From: Sodalinema lacuna_A
Lineage (GTDB): Bacteria; Cyanobacteriota; Cyanobacteriia; Cyanobacteriales; Geitlerinemataceae
Length of the DNA stretch: 64,000 nucleotides
NCBI GenBank assembly: GCA_900149785.2
Contig: FSSI02000004.1
Coordinates: 1-64,000 of the forward strand
Direction of reading: 5' to 3'
The notes under the pieces were generated by a model. The model was given only the letters and a program-made list of their open reading frames with translations, did not search any database and was not told where the DNA came from. Positions within the stretch are counted from its first letter, which is position 1; every line of letters starts with the position of its first letter. The translations under genes were made by a program, and so were the position numbers. This document shows, one piece after another, positions 1 through 9,981 of the stretch.

Positions 1-2
1 CT

Positions 3-965
3 GACTCCTCATCTGACTCCTCATCTGACTCCCCATCAGCTAAGGATGTTCAGGATAACCCCGCCACCTCAGCCGATGAACCCGAGGAAACCCAAACCCC
101 GTCGCCAACCCCTGAGCCGGAATTAGAGGATACCACCGCTGAATCCCCGATTCAGACCCCTAAAGCCTCAACTAAATCCTCAACGGCTGACAAGCCGAAA
201 TTTTGGCAAACAGGTATTTTCGCGCAAGTAGGACGTTTGTTGCGTCGCCAGCCGAAGACAACAACACCAACTCCTCCCGCCACCTCAGACTCTCAAGGAA
301 AACCAGACCGAGAGCCGGATTTTGATCCAGACTTTGATTTCGATAACGATTTCGATAACGATTTCGATGACATTGAGGATCAACCGGGGTCCGAGACTCC
401 GGCTCAGTCAAACGCGAGTCCTGAACCCAAACCTGAACCCGAATCTGAGCCAGAATCTCAACCAGAAGCCCAGAACGAGGCTCAACCTGAACCCGAACCT
501 GAACCCAAACCTGAACCCGAATCTGAGCCAGAATCTCAGGAGGAACCTCAGAATGAACAGCCAGTCACCCCTGAACCAGAAGCTCAGAATGAGGCATTAG
601 CAGAATCTGAGCCGGAACCTGAGCCAGAATCTGAGGTAAAGGCTCAAGCCAAAACTGAGCCGGAGAGTCAAAACGAGCCGCCACTCGCGACTGCGGTTGA
701 AGACTTGTCGCCAGAGGCTCCCTCCGAGACAGAAGTCGCTCAGACGGATACTCAAACCGATGCTCAAACCGATGCTCAAACCGATGTAGATTCATCTGAA
801 TTTGAGTCTGCCGATGAGTCTGCCGATGAGTCTGCCGATGAGTCTAAGAACGGGTCTGAGGACGGGTCTGAAGACTCCTCAAACGCCGCCCATGAGGGAG
901 ATGAAGAGGAAGAGACCCCGAAGACATCTGACACGAAATCTGACGGCTCTAACTCATCAGCTTAG
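3..965 (+). CDS. Acidic low-complexity protein, C-terminal part (5' end outside window)
   Basis: The frame is open from the first bases of the window to a TAG at 963-965, so the start lies upstream. The visible ~320 residues are dominated by Asp/Ser repeats, then long Glu-Pro and Glu-Ser runs, a block of FD-N/D repeats near position 325-370, repeated T-D-A-Q units near 730-790 and E/S-A-D repeats near 800-850. The only ordinary patch is short, basic and aromatic (about 200-260, FWQ..I..V..LLRRQPK). The region is probably intrinsically disordered. I recognise no catalytic domain or family. The periodic DNA (repeated gaacctgaa-like units) suggests growth by slippage. Function unknown. Confidence 0.7.
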   Translation, partial: DSSSDSSSDSPSAKDVQDNPATSADEPEETQTPSPTPEPELEDTTAESPIQTPKASTKSSTADKPKFWQTGIFAQVGRLLRRQPKTTTPTPPATSDSQGKPDREPDFDPDFDFDNDFDNDFDDIEDQPGSETPAQSNASPEPKPEPESEPESQPEAQNEAQPEPEPEPKPEPESEPESQEEPQNEQPVTPEPEAQNEALAESEPEPEPESEVKAQAKTEPESQNEPPLATAVEDLSPEAPSETEVAQTDTQTDAQTDAQTDVDSSEFESADESADESADESKNGSEDGSEDSSNAAHEGDEEEETPKTSDTKSDGSNSSA

Positions 966-1145
966 ACGTTGGCTCAAATTGCGATCGCCCCTAGCCTAAC
1001 CTGCGATGCGATCGCCATCACACCCATAAGTCGATCGCGATCGCCTAAACTTGTCCGTAATCTCACGGTGGATCTCAGGATCGATCACCCCGTCAGGGGG
1101 TAAGACCCCTCATACTAGAGATGTTCCGAGCTATCGTAATGTCGT

Positions 1146-1358
1146 ATGATGAGCCAACTCATGGTGTCCATTCGTGAACTGGTACAGGAGGCGATCGCCA
1201 GCGGTTATTTGTCCCTTGATGCCGAAAACCAACTCCGTCAGCATCTAGCCACGAAGTATGACTTCGAGGACTTCCAAGCCGTCCTCGAACTTCAAGATGC
1301 GGCTATGGAAGGGCGAGTGCGTCAGGAATCACGGGAGTTATTGCAAAAGTCTGGCTAG
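1146..1358 (+). CDS. Small conserved-looking protein, 70 aa
   Basis: ATG ATG start; alpha-helical, soluble protein with a regular amphipathic pattern (IRELVQEAI, YLSLDAENQLRQHL, FQAVLELQDAAMEGRV). No membrane segment or known catalytic motif. It resembles short cyanobacterial hypothetical proteins with a helical hairpin, but I cannot name a family. It converges on, and overlaps by 4 bp, the 50-aa gene on the other strand. A short inverted GC-rich stretch lies upstream near 1063-1105. Composition and HIP1 content match the neighbours, which supports a real gene. Confidence 0.55.
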   Translation: MMSQLMVSIRELVQEAIASGYLSLDAENQLRQHLATKYDFEDFQAVLELQDAAMEGRVRQESRELLQKSG

Positions 1359-1507
1359 TCTGAACCTGAGGATGACCGTTGTAGTCGTTGGATACGAGCC
1401 AGAACCTCCCGCCATTCCCGTCGCAGGGATTTCGCAGCATCGTCATCATGAAAATCCAAATAAACCAACGTTTTGCGGATGAGTTGATCGAACTCTTGAG
1501 GGGTCAT
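1355..1507 (-). CDS. 50-aa protein translationally coupled to the hybrid kinase
   Basis: On the minus strand an ATG at 1507-1505 overlaps the TGA of the giant kinase gene (1506-1504) as ATGA, the classic arrangement for coupled translation. The 50-aa product starts MTPQEFDQLIRKTL, is highly charged, has an acidic FHDDDA turn and a basic helix (LRREWREVLARIQRLQR), and ends in a Ser-rich tail before TAG at 1357-1355. It has no membrane segment. It may be a small partner or regulator of the kinase; that is inference from position only. No family recognised. It is a short gene easily missed by length cut-offs. Confidence 0.6.
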   Translation of the reverse strand: MTPQEFDQLIRKTLVYLDFHDDDAAKSLRREWREVLARIQRLQRSSSGSD

Positions 1508-4500
1508 GATTGATGCTTAAGTGTTTTACGCGTCTCGTCTCGAAGTTGCAGCAACGCCTGTTTAACGGGTTGATACCCCTCAACTAAACGCTGGTGTCCC
1601 TGTTGATGCTCCCTGGCGGTCACCGTCAGGGCAATTTGCTCTAAATCCGAACAGGCCTGCGACAACTCAGTGGCCCCGAGGGTTGCACTCGTCGATTTGA
1701 GAGTATGAGCGAGTCGTTGCACCCGGACTTTATCCCCTTGCGCGATCGCCTCGGAGCATTCAGACAATAATTGAGGAACTTCTTCGAGATAACTCTCGAT
1801 GACTTCCAAAAACATTTGTGAATCATCCTCACCCACCAGCAACCAGAGCGATTCTAACGCCTCAGGATTTAACACCAACGCCGACGATTGAGGCTCAACA
1901 TCCGGCTCAGATACAGGACTAGGTGCTGGAGTAGGTGCTGGACTCGCACTGACGGGTGGCATCTGAGGGGCCATCACCTCCAGAGATTGAGCCGGAGATT
2001 GAGCCGGAGATTGAGCCGAAGATTGAGTTGAACTCGGGGGCGTACCTTGCACAAAACCCTGCACAAAACTATCCCTCGTCAGCGAAGGACATTTCGCCAA
2101 GGCTCGGGCCAACTGTTCAACCCGAATCGGCTTACTCACATAATCATCCATTCCCGCCTCTAAACACGCCTCGCGATCGCCCTGCATCGCATTCGCCGTC
2201 ATCGCAATAATCCGGGGTTTCGGGAATGGGAAGGTTTCTGCATCCACCACAATCCGGCGAGTCGTTTCCAACCCATCCAACTCCGGCATTTGCACATCCA
2301 TCAAAATCACATCATAAGGTTGCCGGTGTAGAGCGCCAATTACCTCCAACCCATTGGCCGCCACATCCGCACGATAGCCCATGCGTTCGAGAATCCGCAA
2401 AGCCACCTTCTGATTAATCGCATTATCCTCCGCCAGTAGCACCCGCAACGCTGAAACCGCCGCCGGAATCGGCGTCGGTTCCGGGGAAACCGATCGCTTC
2501 CTAGGCAGCTCATCCCCTTGTCCGAGAGCCACCACCAACACATCATACAGTTGAGATTGTTTAATGGGCTTATTGAGAAACGCCACAAAATTGAGATCTT
2601 CATAATCCTTGCGAATCTCGGGCTTGCCAATCGACGTAAACATCACCAACGGCAAACGCTGTCCCTCAGGTCGTTGGCGAATTTTTTTCGCTAACGTTAC
2701 CCCATCCATATGCGGCATCTGCATATCCAAGACCGCCACATCAAAACGAGCGCCATCCTCCAACAATACCAACGCCTCGGCCCCCGACGCCGCCGCAAAC
2801 GGCTGCATTCCCCAAAACTGAGTTTGGCGGGTGAGAATTTGTCGATTCGTTGCATTATCATCCACCACCAAAATGCGAGCCTGTGCCAAATCCGGCTGCT
2901 GTTGCGTCAGATCCCGTAAACGCGACAGGGCGATCTCCCGCGCCTGAAACGTAAACGAAAACGTCGAACCGACATTCACCGCACTTTCAACCCACATCCG
3001 GCCACCCATCAACTGACACAGCCGCTGGGCGATCGCCAACCCTAACCCAGTTCCCCCATACTCACGAGTCGTCGAAGCATCCACCTGACTAAAGGGTTTA
3101 AACAGACGATCCAACCGTTCCTGAGGAATACCAATCCCCGTATCCCGCACCGACACCTGAATCTGATGAGTCGGATGAACCTGATCCATCTGCAAACTCT
3201 CCGAGGCCACCTCATCGAGAGGAGACGCCGACACCGACACCACCACCTCACCGCGAGCGGTAAACTTAATCGCATTCCCGAGCAAATTCACCAAAATCTG
3301 CCGTAGCCGAGTCACATCACCAATGACACTGTGAGGAACCGACGGTTCAATAAAACACGCCAATTCAATCCCCTTCTCCACCGCCCGAGATGCCAATAAA
3401 TCCAACGCGCCCTCGACACAAGTGCGTAACTCAAAAGGATGTTCTTCGAGATCCAACTTCCCGGCTTCAATTTTCGAGAAGTCAAGAATATCATTAATAA
3501 TCGTCAACAGAGCATCGCCACTGGTGCGAATCGTCTCCACAAAATCTCGCTGATCCAACGTCAGATCCATATCCAGCAACAACCCCGTCATGCCAATGAC
3601 CGCATTCATCGGCGTGCGAATCTCATGGCTCATCGTCGCCAGAAACTCACTCTTAGCCTGATTCGCCGCCTCCGCCGCCTGTCGAGCCTGTTCCAGAGCC
3701 AGGTTTTGCCCCGCCAGTTGTTCCCGTTGTTGAGTCTCCTGTTCAAGTAATTGTGCCTGGGCCACCGCAATTCCCACCTGATCGGCCACCGACTCAACTA
3801 ATTCAATTTCACTTTGAGTCCAATAGCGGAAGCGATCGCACTGTTGCAAGTCAATCAACCCATTCACCTGACCCTTATAGGAAATCCGCACCGCCAAAAC
3901 CGATTTCAAGGACATTTGCCGGTATAACGTCGTCATCGGACCCAAGAGCGCGTCTTCATAGACATTGCTACTGGGAATCGCGCGATCGCTATCGAGAACC
4001 TTTTGTAGATGAGGATTGCCCACCACTGGAATCTCAACCTCCAACAGTGACGACATCCCATGACTCAGATATTCAGCGCGAATGGGGGCCTGAGGACGAG
4101 GCGTCTCCTCATAAGCATGGAGTAGACAGCGATCGACATTGAGAGTTTGTCCGAGCAGATTACAGGTGGTTTGGAAAATATCCTGTAAATCAAGTTTCGA
4201 GCGAATATCTTGGGTAATCGTTCGTAACAATAACGCCCGTTGGAACGAGCGTTGTACCTCTTGCTGAGCCGAATGGCGTTCAATTTCCCCCCCAACCCAC
4301 TGAGCCATCAACCGTAACAGTTCACAGTCAGCGTCCGAGAACACACCGGGAGGCTGAGGATGAGGCGAAGAAAACGAGAGGGTTCCGTACACCTCCCCCG
4401 CCACCAGAATCGCCACCCCCAGATACGATTGCAGACGGCGATTACGATAGCCGTCGGAGTTGGCCCAGGGGGACTCCTGAACCCGCTCAATGGTCAACAC

Positions 4501-7500
4501 CTGGCTGACATCGCCCCGGTGACGAATTTGCTCGAGGAGGATAGCATCTAAGGTTTCCGCCACATTCAAACTATCACCCGGTAGAGGCGGGAACAGGGTC
4601 GTCGGCGGCACATAAACCGCCAAGAGTTCATAGCGATCGCCATCAACATGGCCAATAGTACCAATCTCAAGATTAAACCGTTGCGCCCCCATCGACAGAA
4701 CCCGATCCAAGCGAGTTTCAAAATCAAGCGATTGATTCGCCGTCACCTCATAGAGCGCGCGAATCGTGGCTTCACTTTCTCGCAGGCGCTGTTCAGCCTG
4801 TTGACGTTCCGCCACCTCCGCCTGAGCCTTGGCATAAAGTTGAGATTGGCCAATGGCGATCGCCACCTGAACACTCAGCTGTTGTAACAGTTCAATCTCC
4901 GAATGCTGCCAAGGACGAGGCTGATGACATTCATGGGCCACCAGTAACCCCCACAATTGCCCCGACTGGGCATCCGAGGAGGTTGTCTCGTCAGGATTGC
5001 GATTGAGAATCACCGGAACCACCAAATTCGCCCGCACTTGCAGTCGGCGCAACAAATTACGGTGACACGTTTGCAAATCCCTGGCTTCAATATCATCAAG
5101 GGCACTGATGCGGCCATCCCGGTAGGCCTCAACCTGACGTTCCCGGAAACAGGGATCATCGATCTTCTCTCCCAACAACTGCAAACAGCCCGGTTCAACA
5201 GATTCGACAACAATCTTGCCACTCCAATCTCGATTAAAACGATACAAGACCACCCGATCCGTATGCAGAAACTCCCGGACTTCCTCAACGGAGGTTTGCA
5301 TCACCGATTCCATATCCAAAGATTGACGAATCCGTTGCGAGATCGTCGACAGGAGTCGTTCTCGCTGTAACTGTCGTTCCAGAGCCGCTTCAGCCAGCTT
5401 AATATCACTAATATCTTCAGCAATGCCGACAACTCGATAAATCTGGCCCCCATCATCGCGAACCGGGAAGGCCCGAGCGCGAATCCAGCGTAGGGTTCCA
5501 TCCCCATTGAGGAGTCGATATTCCTGACTGGCCTGTTGGGGAGTCGGCTGTTGTAACTCAGCGGCGACGCGATCGCGATCCTCAGGATGAACCGCCTCAA
5601 TAAACCGATGCGGATCTCGATAAAGATCCTCAGCCGAATGTCCCCAAAGTCGCTCATAAGCAGGACTCACGTAGATCATGCGCCCCGTTTCGGGGTCTCG
5701 CATCCAGAAGACACTATCGATGGTTTCAGCAAACTGACGGAACCGTTCTTCACTCTCAGCTAAGCGGGTCATGGCCTGACGGGAGTCGCTCACATCACGA
5801 CAAGCACAGACGAGTAGGCCATCCCCACTCAGGGACAGAGAAATTTCTTCCCAAAACGTACTCCCATCTTTGCGCAGGGCCAAAGTATCCCCGCGCCAAT
5901 GGTGACGTGATTGCAAAATCGGGAACACCTCAGCTTCAATCCGTTGGACTTCCTCCGGAGAATAGAGACAATGCCAGGTTTTACCGAGGAACTCCTCACA
6001 ACTGTCATAGCCAAACAACGACACATGAGCTTGATTGACATAGACATAGGTTCCCGAATGAGCATCGAGCAGAGCAATCCCATCCATCGCCGCCTCAACG
6101 GCCAGAAATTGACGGCGCAAGCGTTCCTCATTCTGCTTGCGCTCGGTAATACTCAACCCCGCACCGCGAAAGCCAATGACCTGGCCCTCATCATCGAGCA
6201 GTGCAATCCCATTCACTTCTTCCCAAACAATGGTTCCATCGGGGAGAATATCTCGATGTTCGAGTTTAAATCTTTGGCCTTGTTCCTGGGCCTGAGCCAA
6301 AATCTGCTCAACCCGAGGGATGTCCTCCGGGGCCATAAATTTAAACGGGGATTCTCCGAGAAGTTGCGATGAGGGATAGCCTTTTACCGCTAAGACGCGA
6401 TCGCTGACGAAGGTATAGCGTCCCTGAATATCGGTTTCCCAGAGATATTCTCCTGCCGCTTCGGAAACATCGCGAAAACGCTGTTCACTTTCCCGTAGAG
6501 CCGTTTCCGTGCGCACGCGATCGCGGATATCGCGAGCAAAGGCGCAATTTAACTCCGTCTCACCCAAATGCACGTAGTTGGCAGTAATCGCCATCGGGAT
6601 CGTCTCCCCCCTCGCCGTCACATGGAACGCCTCAAATTGCAACGAGGACTGCTCGCGTAACGCCTGCCAATGCTCCTGCCAGCGTTCAGAGGTCATGGAG
6701 AGATCGAGGTCAAAAATGCGGCGGTTGAGGAGGTCTTCTCGGCTATAGCCGAGGATCTCACAAGCGGCATCGTTGACATAGGTGAAATTCCCCTGATAGT
6801 CGAGCCAAAAGATTAAATCCGCACAAGCATCGACCGCAAACTGAGTCAGACGTAAGCCTTCTTCCGTGCGTTCTCGTTCTGTAACATCACGGAAGTTCCA
6901 GACTCGTCCGACGATGCGATCGCCAATAATCTGCGGTTGAGAGTAACGCTCAACAATCCGTCCATCTTTGAGATGAACTTGATCAAAACTTTTATCTTCG
7001 GGATGCTCCAACAAAACATCAATTTGTTGTTTGAACCCCTCAGGATCACATAACAGTGGCTCAATAGCCCCCAAAATCGCGAGTCCGTCCCGTTGGGCCA
7101 GCAGGGAACTCTCGAGTCCCCACATTTCCTGAAACTGACGGTTATAAGTAATAACTCGTAAATTCAGATCTACCGCAATAATACCATCGGCCGTCGAGTC
7201 AAAGGTCGCTTGCAGCAGCGCCGAAAATTCCCAACGTTCAGCTTCAATCCGTTCTCGTTCTTGGATTTCAGCCGTCAGAGCCTGGTTCGCTTGAGATAAT
7301 TCAGCCGCCGTGTGGCGCACTTGTGCTTCTAAATCTGCATAGGCTTGATGCAACGACTCGTCAGCCTCTTGTCGTGGAGTCACATCCTGCACCCAGGATG
7401 TGACTCCAATCACCTCCCCTGAAGCATTGATCATCGGCGTGTTATACCAGTCACAGACCAGAATTTCCCCCCGGCGATTCACATGGCGATGGGTGCTACG

Positions 7501-7971
7501 GCTTTCCTCCTGCTGTTGCAATACCCTAGACCAAACCGCATCCACATGAAGTTGTTCTTCATCAGGAACAATGATGTCCCTCGCCGGTTGGCCCAACACG
7601 TCGGCTTCGCTGTAACCAAATAATGCTTCAGCGGCTCGGTTCCAAGACCGCACACAAAAATTGAGGTCCCACTCAATCATACCCATGGGACTCTGTTCGA
7701 CCAACCGGCGTAATTTTTGCAGAGCCTCCATCGACTCTGAGGCTGAATCCTTGGGCAATGAGTTCGGTGACGTGGGCATAATAGCAGAATCGGGGGGAAC
7801 TGGGGATATCGACTCTCGACGCGGTTGACCCTGTTGTCTGGCGAACAGCCAAACGAGTCCCCAGAGGGGGATTCCTAGAAACATCATCCAGACGAGTGGA
7901 CTTGATACACCCAACTCTCCCAGCCAGGACATGGTTTCAAGGAGAATCGACCAGAAACCCAAGTGCATCAT
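1504..7971 (-). CDS. Giant hybrid sensor histidine kinase (6 PAS, 3 GAF, HK, 2 REC, Hpt), 2155 aa
   Basis: An N-terminal membrane segment (about residues 27-45) is followed by roughly six PAS/PAC domains (about 80-870), with a coiled stretch after the first. Three GAF domains follow (about 885-1410), then HisKA with the phospho-accepting His in SHEIRTPMN (about 1449) and HATPase (NLLGNAIKF, DTGIGIP, GGTGLGLAI). Two receiver domains begin about 1697 and 1840 (VDD..., LDMQMP; AEDN..., MDVQMP). A C-terminal Hpt domain has its His in LAHTLKS (about 2089). This is the full set for an internal His-Asp-His relay. The first GAF has a DPCF motif (about 941) and a Cys-His motif (about 968, TCHRNLL) followed by QVRANLVVP, as in cyanobacteriochromes of the DXCF class, so it may bind a bilin. 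No partner response regulator adjoins it; the output regulator is unknown. Start: ATG at 7971, just ahead of the membrane segment. Confidence 0.95.
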   Translation of the reverse strand: MMHLGFWSILLETMSWLGELGVSSPLVWMMFLGIPLWGLVWLFARQQGQPRRESISPVPPDSAIMPTSPNSLPKDSASESMEALQKLRRLVEQSPMGMIEWDLNFCVRSWNRAAEALFGYSEADVLGQPARDIIVPDEEQLHVDAVWSRVLQQQEESRSTHRHVNRRGEILVCDWYNTPMINASGEVIGVTSWVQDVTPRQEADESLHQAYADLEAQVRHTAAELSQANQALTAEIQERERIEAERWEFSALLQATFDSTADGIIAVDLNLRVITYNRQFQEMWGLESSLLAQRDGLAILGAIEPLLCDPEGFKQQIDVLLEHPEDKSFDQVHLKDGRIVERYSQPQIIGDRIVGRVWNFRDVTERERTEEGLRLTQFAVDACADLIFWLDYQGNFTYVNDAACEILGYSREDLLNRRIFDLDLSMTSERWQEHWQALREQSSLQFEAFHVTARGETIPMAITANYVHLGETELNCAFARDIRDRVRTETALRESEQRFRDVSEAAGEYLWETDIQGRYTFVSDRVLAVKGYPSSQLLGESPFKFMAPEDIPRVEQILAQAQEQGQRFKLEHRDILPDGTIVWEEVNGIALLDDEGQVIGFRGAGLSITERKQNEERLRRQFLAVEAAMDGIALLDAHSGTYVYVNQAHVSLFGYDSCEEFLGKTWHCLYSPEEVQRIEAEVFPILQSRHHWRGDTLALRKDGSTFWEEISLSLSGDGLLVCACRDVSDSRQAMTRLAESEERFRQFAETIDSVFWMRDPETGRMIYVSPAYERLWGHSAEDLYRDPHRFIEAVHPEDRDRVAAELQQPTPQQASQEYRLLNGDGTLRWIRARAFPVRDDGGQIYRVVGIAEDISDIKLAEAALERQLQRERLLSTISQRIRQSLDMESVMQTSVEEVREFLHTDRVVLYRFNRDWSGKIVVESVEPGCLQLLGEKIDDPCFRERQVEAYRDGRISALDDIEARDLQTCHRNLLRRLQVRANLVVPVILNRNPDETTSSDAQSGQLWGLLVAHECHQPRPWQHSEIELLQQLSVQVAIAIGQSQLYAKAQAEVAERQQAEQRLRESEATIRALYEVTANQSLDFETRLDRVLSMGAQRFNLEIGTIGHVDGDRYELLAVYVPPTTLFPPLPGDSLNVAETLDAILLEQIRHRGDVSQVLTIERVQESPWANSDGYRNRRLQSYLGVAILVAGEVYGTLSFSSPHPQPPGVFSDADCELLRLMAQWVGGEIERHSAQQEVQRSFQRALLLRTITQDIRSKLDLQDIFQTTCNLLGQTLNVDRCLLHAYEETPRPQAPIRAEYLSHGMSSLLEVEIPVVGNPHLQKVLDSDRAIPSSNVYEDALLGPMTTLYRQMSLKSVLAVRISYKGQVNGLIDLQQCDRFRYWTQSEIELVESVADQVGIAVAQAQLLEQETQQREQLAGQNLALEQARQAAEAANQAKSEFLATMSHEIRTPMNAVIGMTGLLLDMDLTLDQRDFVETIRTSGDALLTIINDILDFSKIEAGKLDLEEHPFELRTCVEGALDLLASRAVEKGIELACFIEPSVPHSVIGDVTRLRQILVNLLGNAIKFTARGEVVVSVSASPLDEVASESLQMDQVHPTHQIQVSVRDTGIGIPQERLDRLFKPFSQVDASTTREYGGTGLGLAIAQRLCQLMGGRMWVESAVNVGSTFSFTFQAREIALSRLRDLTQQQPDLAQARILVVDDNATNRQILTRQTQFWGMQPFAAASGAEALVLLEDGARFDVAVLDMQMPHMDGVTLAKKIRQRPEGQRLPLVMFTSIGKPEIRKDYEDLNFVAFLNKPIKQSQLYDVLVVALGQGDELPRKRSVSPEPTPIPAAVSALRVLLAEDNAINQKVALRILERMGYRADVAANGLEVIGALHRQPYDVILMDVQMPELDGLETTRRIVVDAETFPFPKPRIIAMTANAMQGDREACLEAGMDDYVSKPIRVEQLARALAKCPSLTRDSFVQGFVQGTPPSSTQSSAQSPAQSPAQSLEVMAPQMPPVSASPAPTPAPSPVSEPDVEPQSSALVLNPEALESLWLLVGEDDSQMFLEVIESYLEEVPQLLSECSEAIAQGDKVRVQRLAHTLKSTSATLGATELSQACSDLEQIALTVTAREHQQGHQRLVEGYQPVKQALLQLRDETRKTLKHQS

Positions 7972-8096
7972 TCAGGTAGAATCGCAAAACAACAGGACAT
8001 TGACAAGGAACGGAAGAGGGATTTTAGCTGGATCAAGCCAGTTTGTTGACCGGCGATGAACCTCATCGTCCTGTGTCTATAGTTACACGGGTTAGC

Positions 8097-9788
8097 TTAA
8101 AATAGGTCGGTTTCGGCCGCATCAGCGTTTGGCGGCTCATCATCCCAATCGTCCTCATCCTCAGCTAAATCGAGAGGAGGAAGACTTAAGGCCGGTTGAC
8201 TTCCACCGGAGGCGATCGCCTCTTGGGATGGGCTAGATGCTGACGGAATCGCCTCTAAGATAGCATCGAGAACTCGGGCCACGGGAATCAGTTTTAAACC
8301 CAATTCCGGCGGGTTCTGTCCTTTGGGGATAATGGCCCGTTTGAACCCAAGTTTAGCGGCTTCGCGCAAGCGCAATTCTAACTGAGAGACTTGGCGCACT
8401 TGTCCCCCTAACCCCACCTCACCAATGAGAACGGTATGGGGGTCTACCAGGCGATCGCGGAACCCAGACACCACGGCGATCGCCACCCCCAAATCGGCAG
8501 CTGGCTCCTCGACGCGAATCCCCCCCACTGAGGCCAGATAAGTGTCTAACTTGGACAGAGGAACCCCCACCCGCTTCTCTAACACCGCTAAAATTTGTTG
8601 CAGGCGGTTACTATCAATTCCCGTTGCACTACGGCGAGGGGAGCCAAAACTCGCCGGACTCACCAGGGCCTGCAACTCCACTAAAATCGGTCGTGTCCCT
8701 TCGCAGGCGACCACGGTACAGGTTCCTGATACCGTCTCATCCCGACTCCCCATAAACAATTCTGAGGGGTTGGCGACTTCTCGTAAGCCATTAGCAATCA
8801 TTTCAAAAACCCCAATCTCATGGGTAGCTCCAAAGCGGTTTTTCATCGATCGCAAAATGCGGTGACTGGCGAAGCGATCGCCCTCGAAAAACAACACCGT
8901 ATCCACTAAGTGTTCTAACACCCTCGGTCCGGCGATCGAGCCATCTTTCGTCACATGGCCCACCACAAATAAGGTGATATTCTCGCGCTTGGCCACCTGC
9001 ATCAAGGCCGACGTACATTCACGCACCTGAGCCACCGATCCCGGCGCCGATGTCAGAGACGAAAAGTAAATTGTTTGAATACTATCAATTACCGCAAAAT
9101 CGGGCTTGAGGGATTCTAATTCCCGTAAAATTGCCTCTAAATCCGTCTCCGGTAACAGAAAGAAATTCGGCTCCACCGCCAAAGTTCCTTCCCCTAACTC
9201 CGGCTCTCCCTCCGGCCCCCTGGGGTCCCCAGCGTCAGCCCCCAAATTTGCCCCCAAATCACCCCGTTGTTGGAGGTCAGCAGCCGGGGTCTCATTCGCA
9301 GGATTTTCGATGTGAGGATGCCCATCGAGGAGCCGCTGAGCGCGTAATTTAATCTGTTGCCCCGACTCCTCTGCCGAGACATAGAGAACCCGTGACTCTT
9401 GAGCCAAACCACTGGCCGTTTGCAGCAATAGAGTCGATTTACCAATCCCCGGTTCACCGCCAATCAGCACCAACGATCCTGGCACAATGCCCCCTCCGAG
9501 GACGCGATCGAGTTCCGCATACCCCGACGACATCCGCGCCACCGACGCATCAGCAATTTCTGACAAACGCACCGACGCCCGAGGTTGGCCCTCGGATTTC
9601 TCACCATTGGCAGCATTGAGATTACGATTCCAGGCCACCGCACTCACGGGGCGAGTCGTTGTTAGGGCCTCGATCGGTTCCGTCTCCACCAGGGAGTTCC
9701 AGGCCCCACAATTGGTACACCGACCAAAATATTGAGGAAACTCAGCACCACATTCTTGACAGACATAAATTGTGCGAGGCTTTGCCAT
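8097..9788 (-). CDS. radA: DNA repair protein RadA (Sms)
   Basis: RecA-like ATPase that promotes branch migration in recombination. Seen: an N-terminal C4 zinc motif (CQECGAEF...CTNCGAW, residues 9-32), Walker A GEPGIGKST (about 110), the RadA-specific KNRFG motif, and a C-terminal Lon-protease-like domain. Length 563 aa is about 100 longer than the usual ~460. The extra comes from a Gly/Asp/Glu-rich insert at about 155-200, between the first strand after Walker A and the Walker B part, and from an acidic tail ending in AETDLF. It diverges from rpaB, with a 193-bp shared upstream region. Confidence 0.95.
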   Translation of the reverse strand: MAKPRTIYVCQECGAEFPQYFGRCTNCGAWNSLVETEPIEALTTTRPVSAVAWNRNLNAANGEKSEGQPRASVRLSEIADASVARMSSGYAELDRVLGGGIVPGSLVLIGGEPGIGKSTLLLQTASGLAQESRVLYVSAEESGQQIKLRAQRLLDGHPHIENPANETPAADLQQRGDLGANLGADAGDPRGPEGEPELGEGTLAVEPNFFLLPETDLEAILRELESLKPDFAVIDSIQTIYFSSLTSAPGSVAQVRECTSALMQVAKRENITLFVVGHVTKDGSIAGPRVLEHLVDTVLFFEGDRFASHRILRSMKNRFGATHEIGVFEMIANGLREVANPSELFMGSRDETVSGTCTVVACEGTRPILVELQALVSPASFGSPRRSATGIDSNRLQQILAVLEKRVGVPLSKLDTYLASVGGIRVEEPAADLGVAIAVVSGFRDRLVDPHTVLIGEVGLGGQVRQVSQLELRLREAAKLGFKRAIIPKGQNPPELGLKLIPVARVLDAILEAIPSASSPSQEAIASGGSQPALSLPPLDLAEDEDDWDDEPPNADAAETDLF

Positions 9789-9981
9789 AATGACTCAGTG
9801 GGTGGGGACAGGGGCAGCCACCCTCAGTCATCCCGAGGGCCGCGAGAATCGTGGCGAAACCCTGAAAGATAACCCTAGACAGGATTTCAACTTGATTCTA
9901 AACCTCGATGGGGTAGTATCTTATAGTGTACGGTAACAAACTTTATCAAAATAAAGGTTCGTTTAAGAGGCTTGAAGGACA

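Noticed and set aside
9789..9981. HLR1 site for RpaB autoregulation between radA and rpaB
   Set aside because: GTAACAAACTTTATC only loosely resembles the direct repeat; not convincing.
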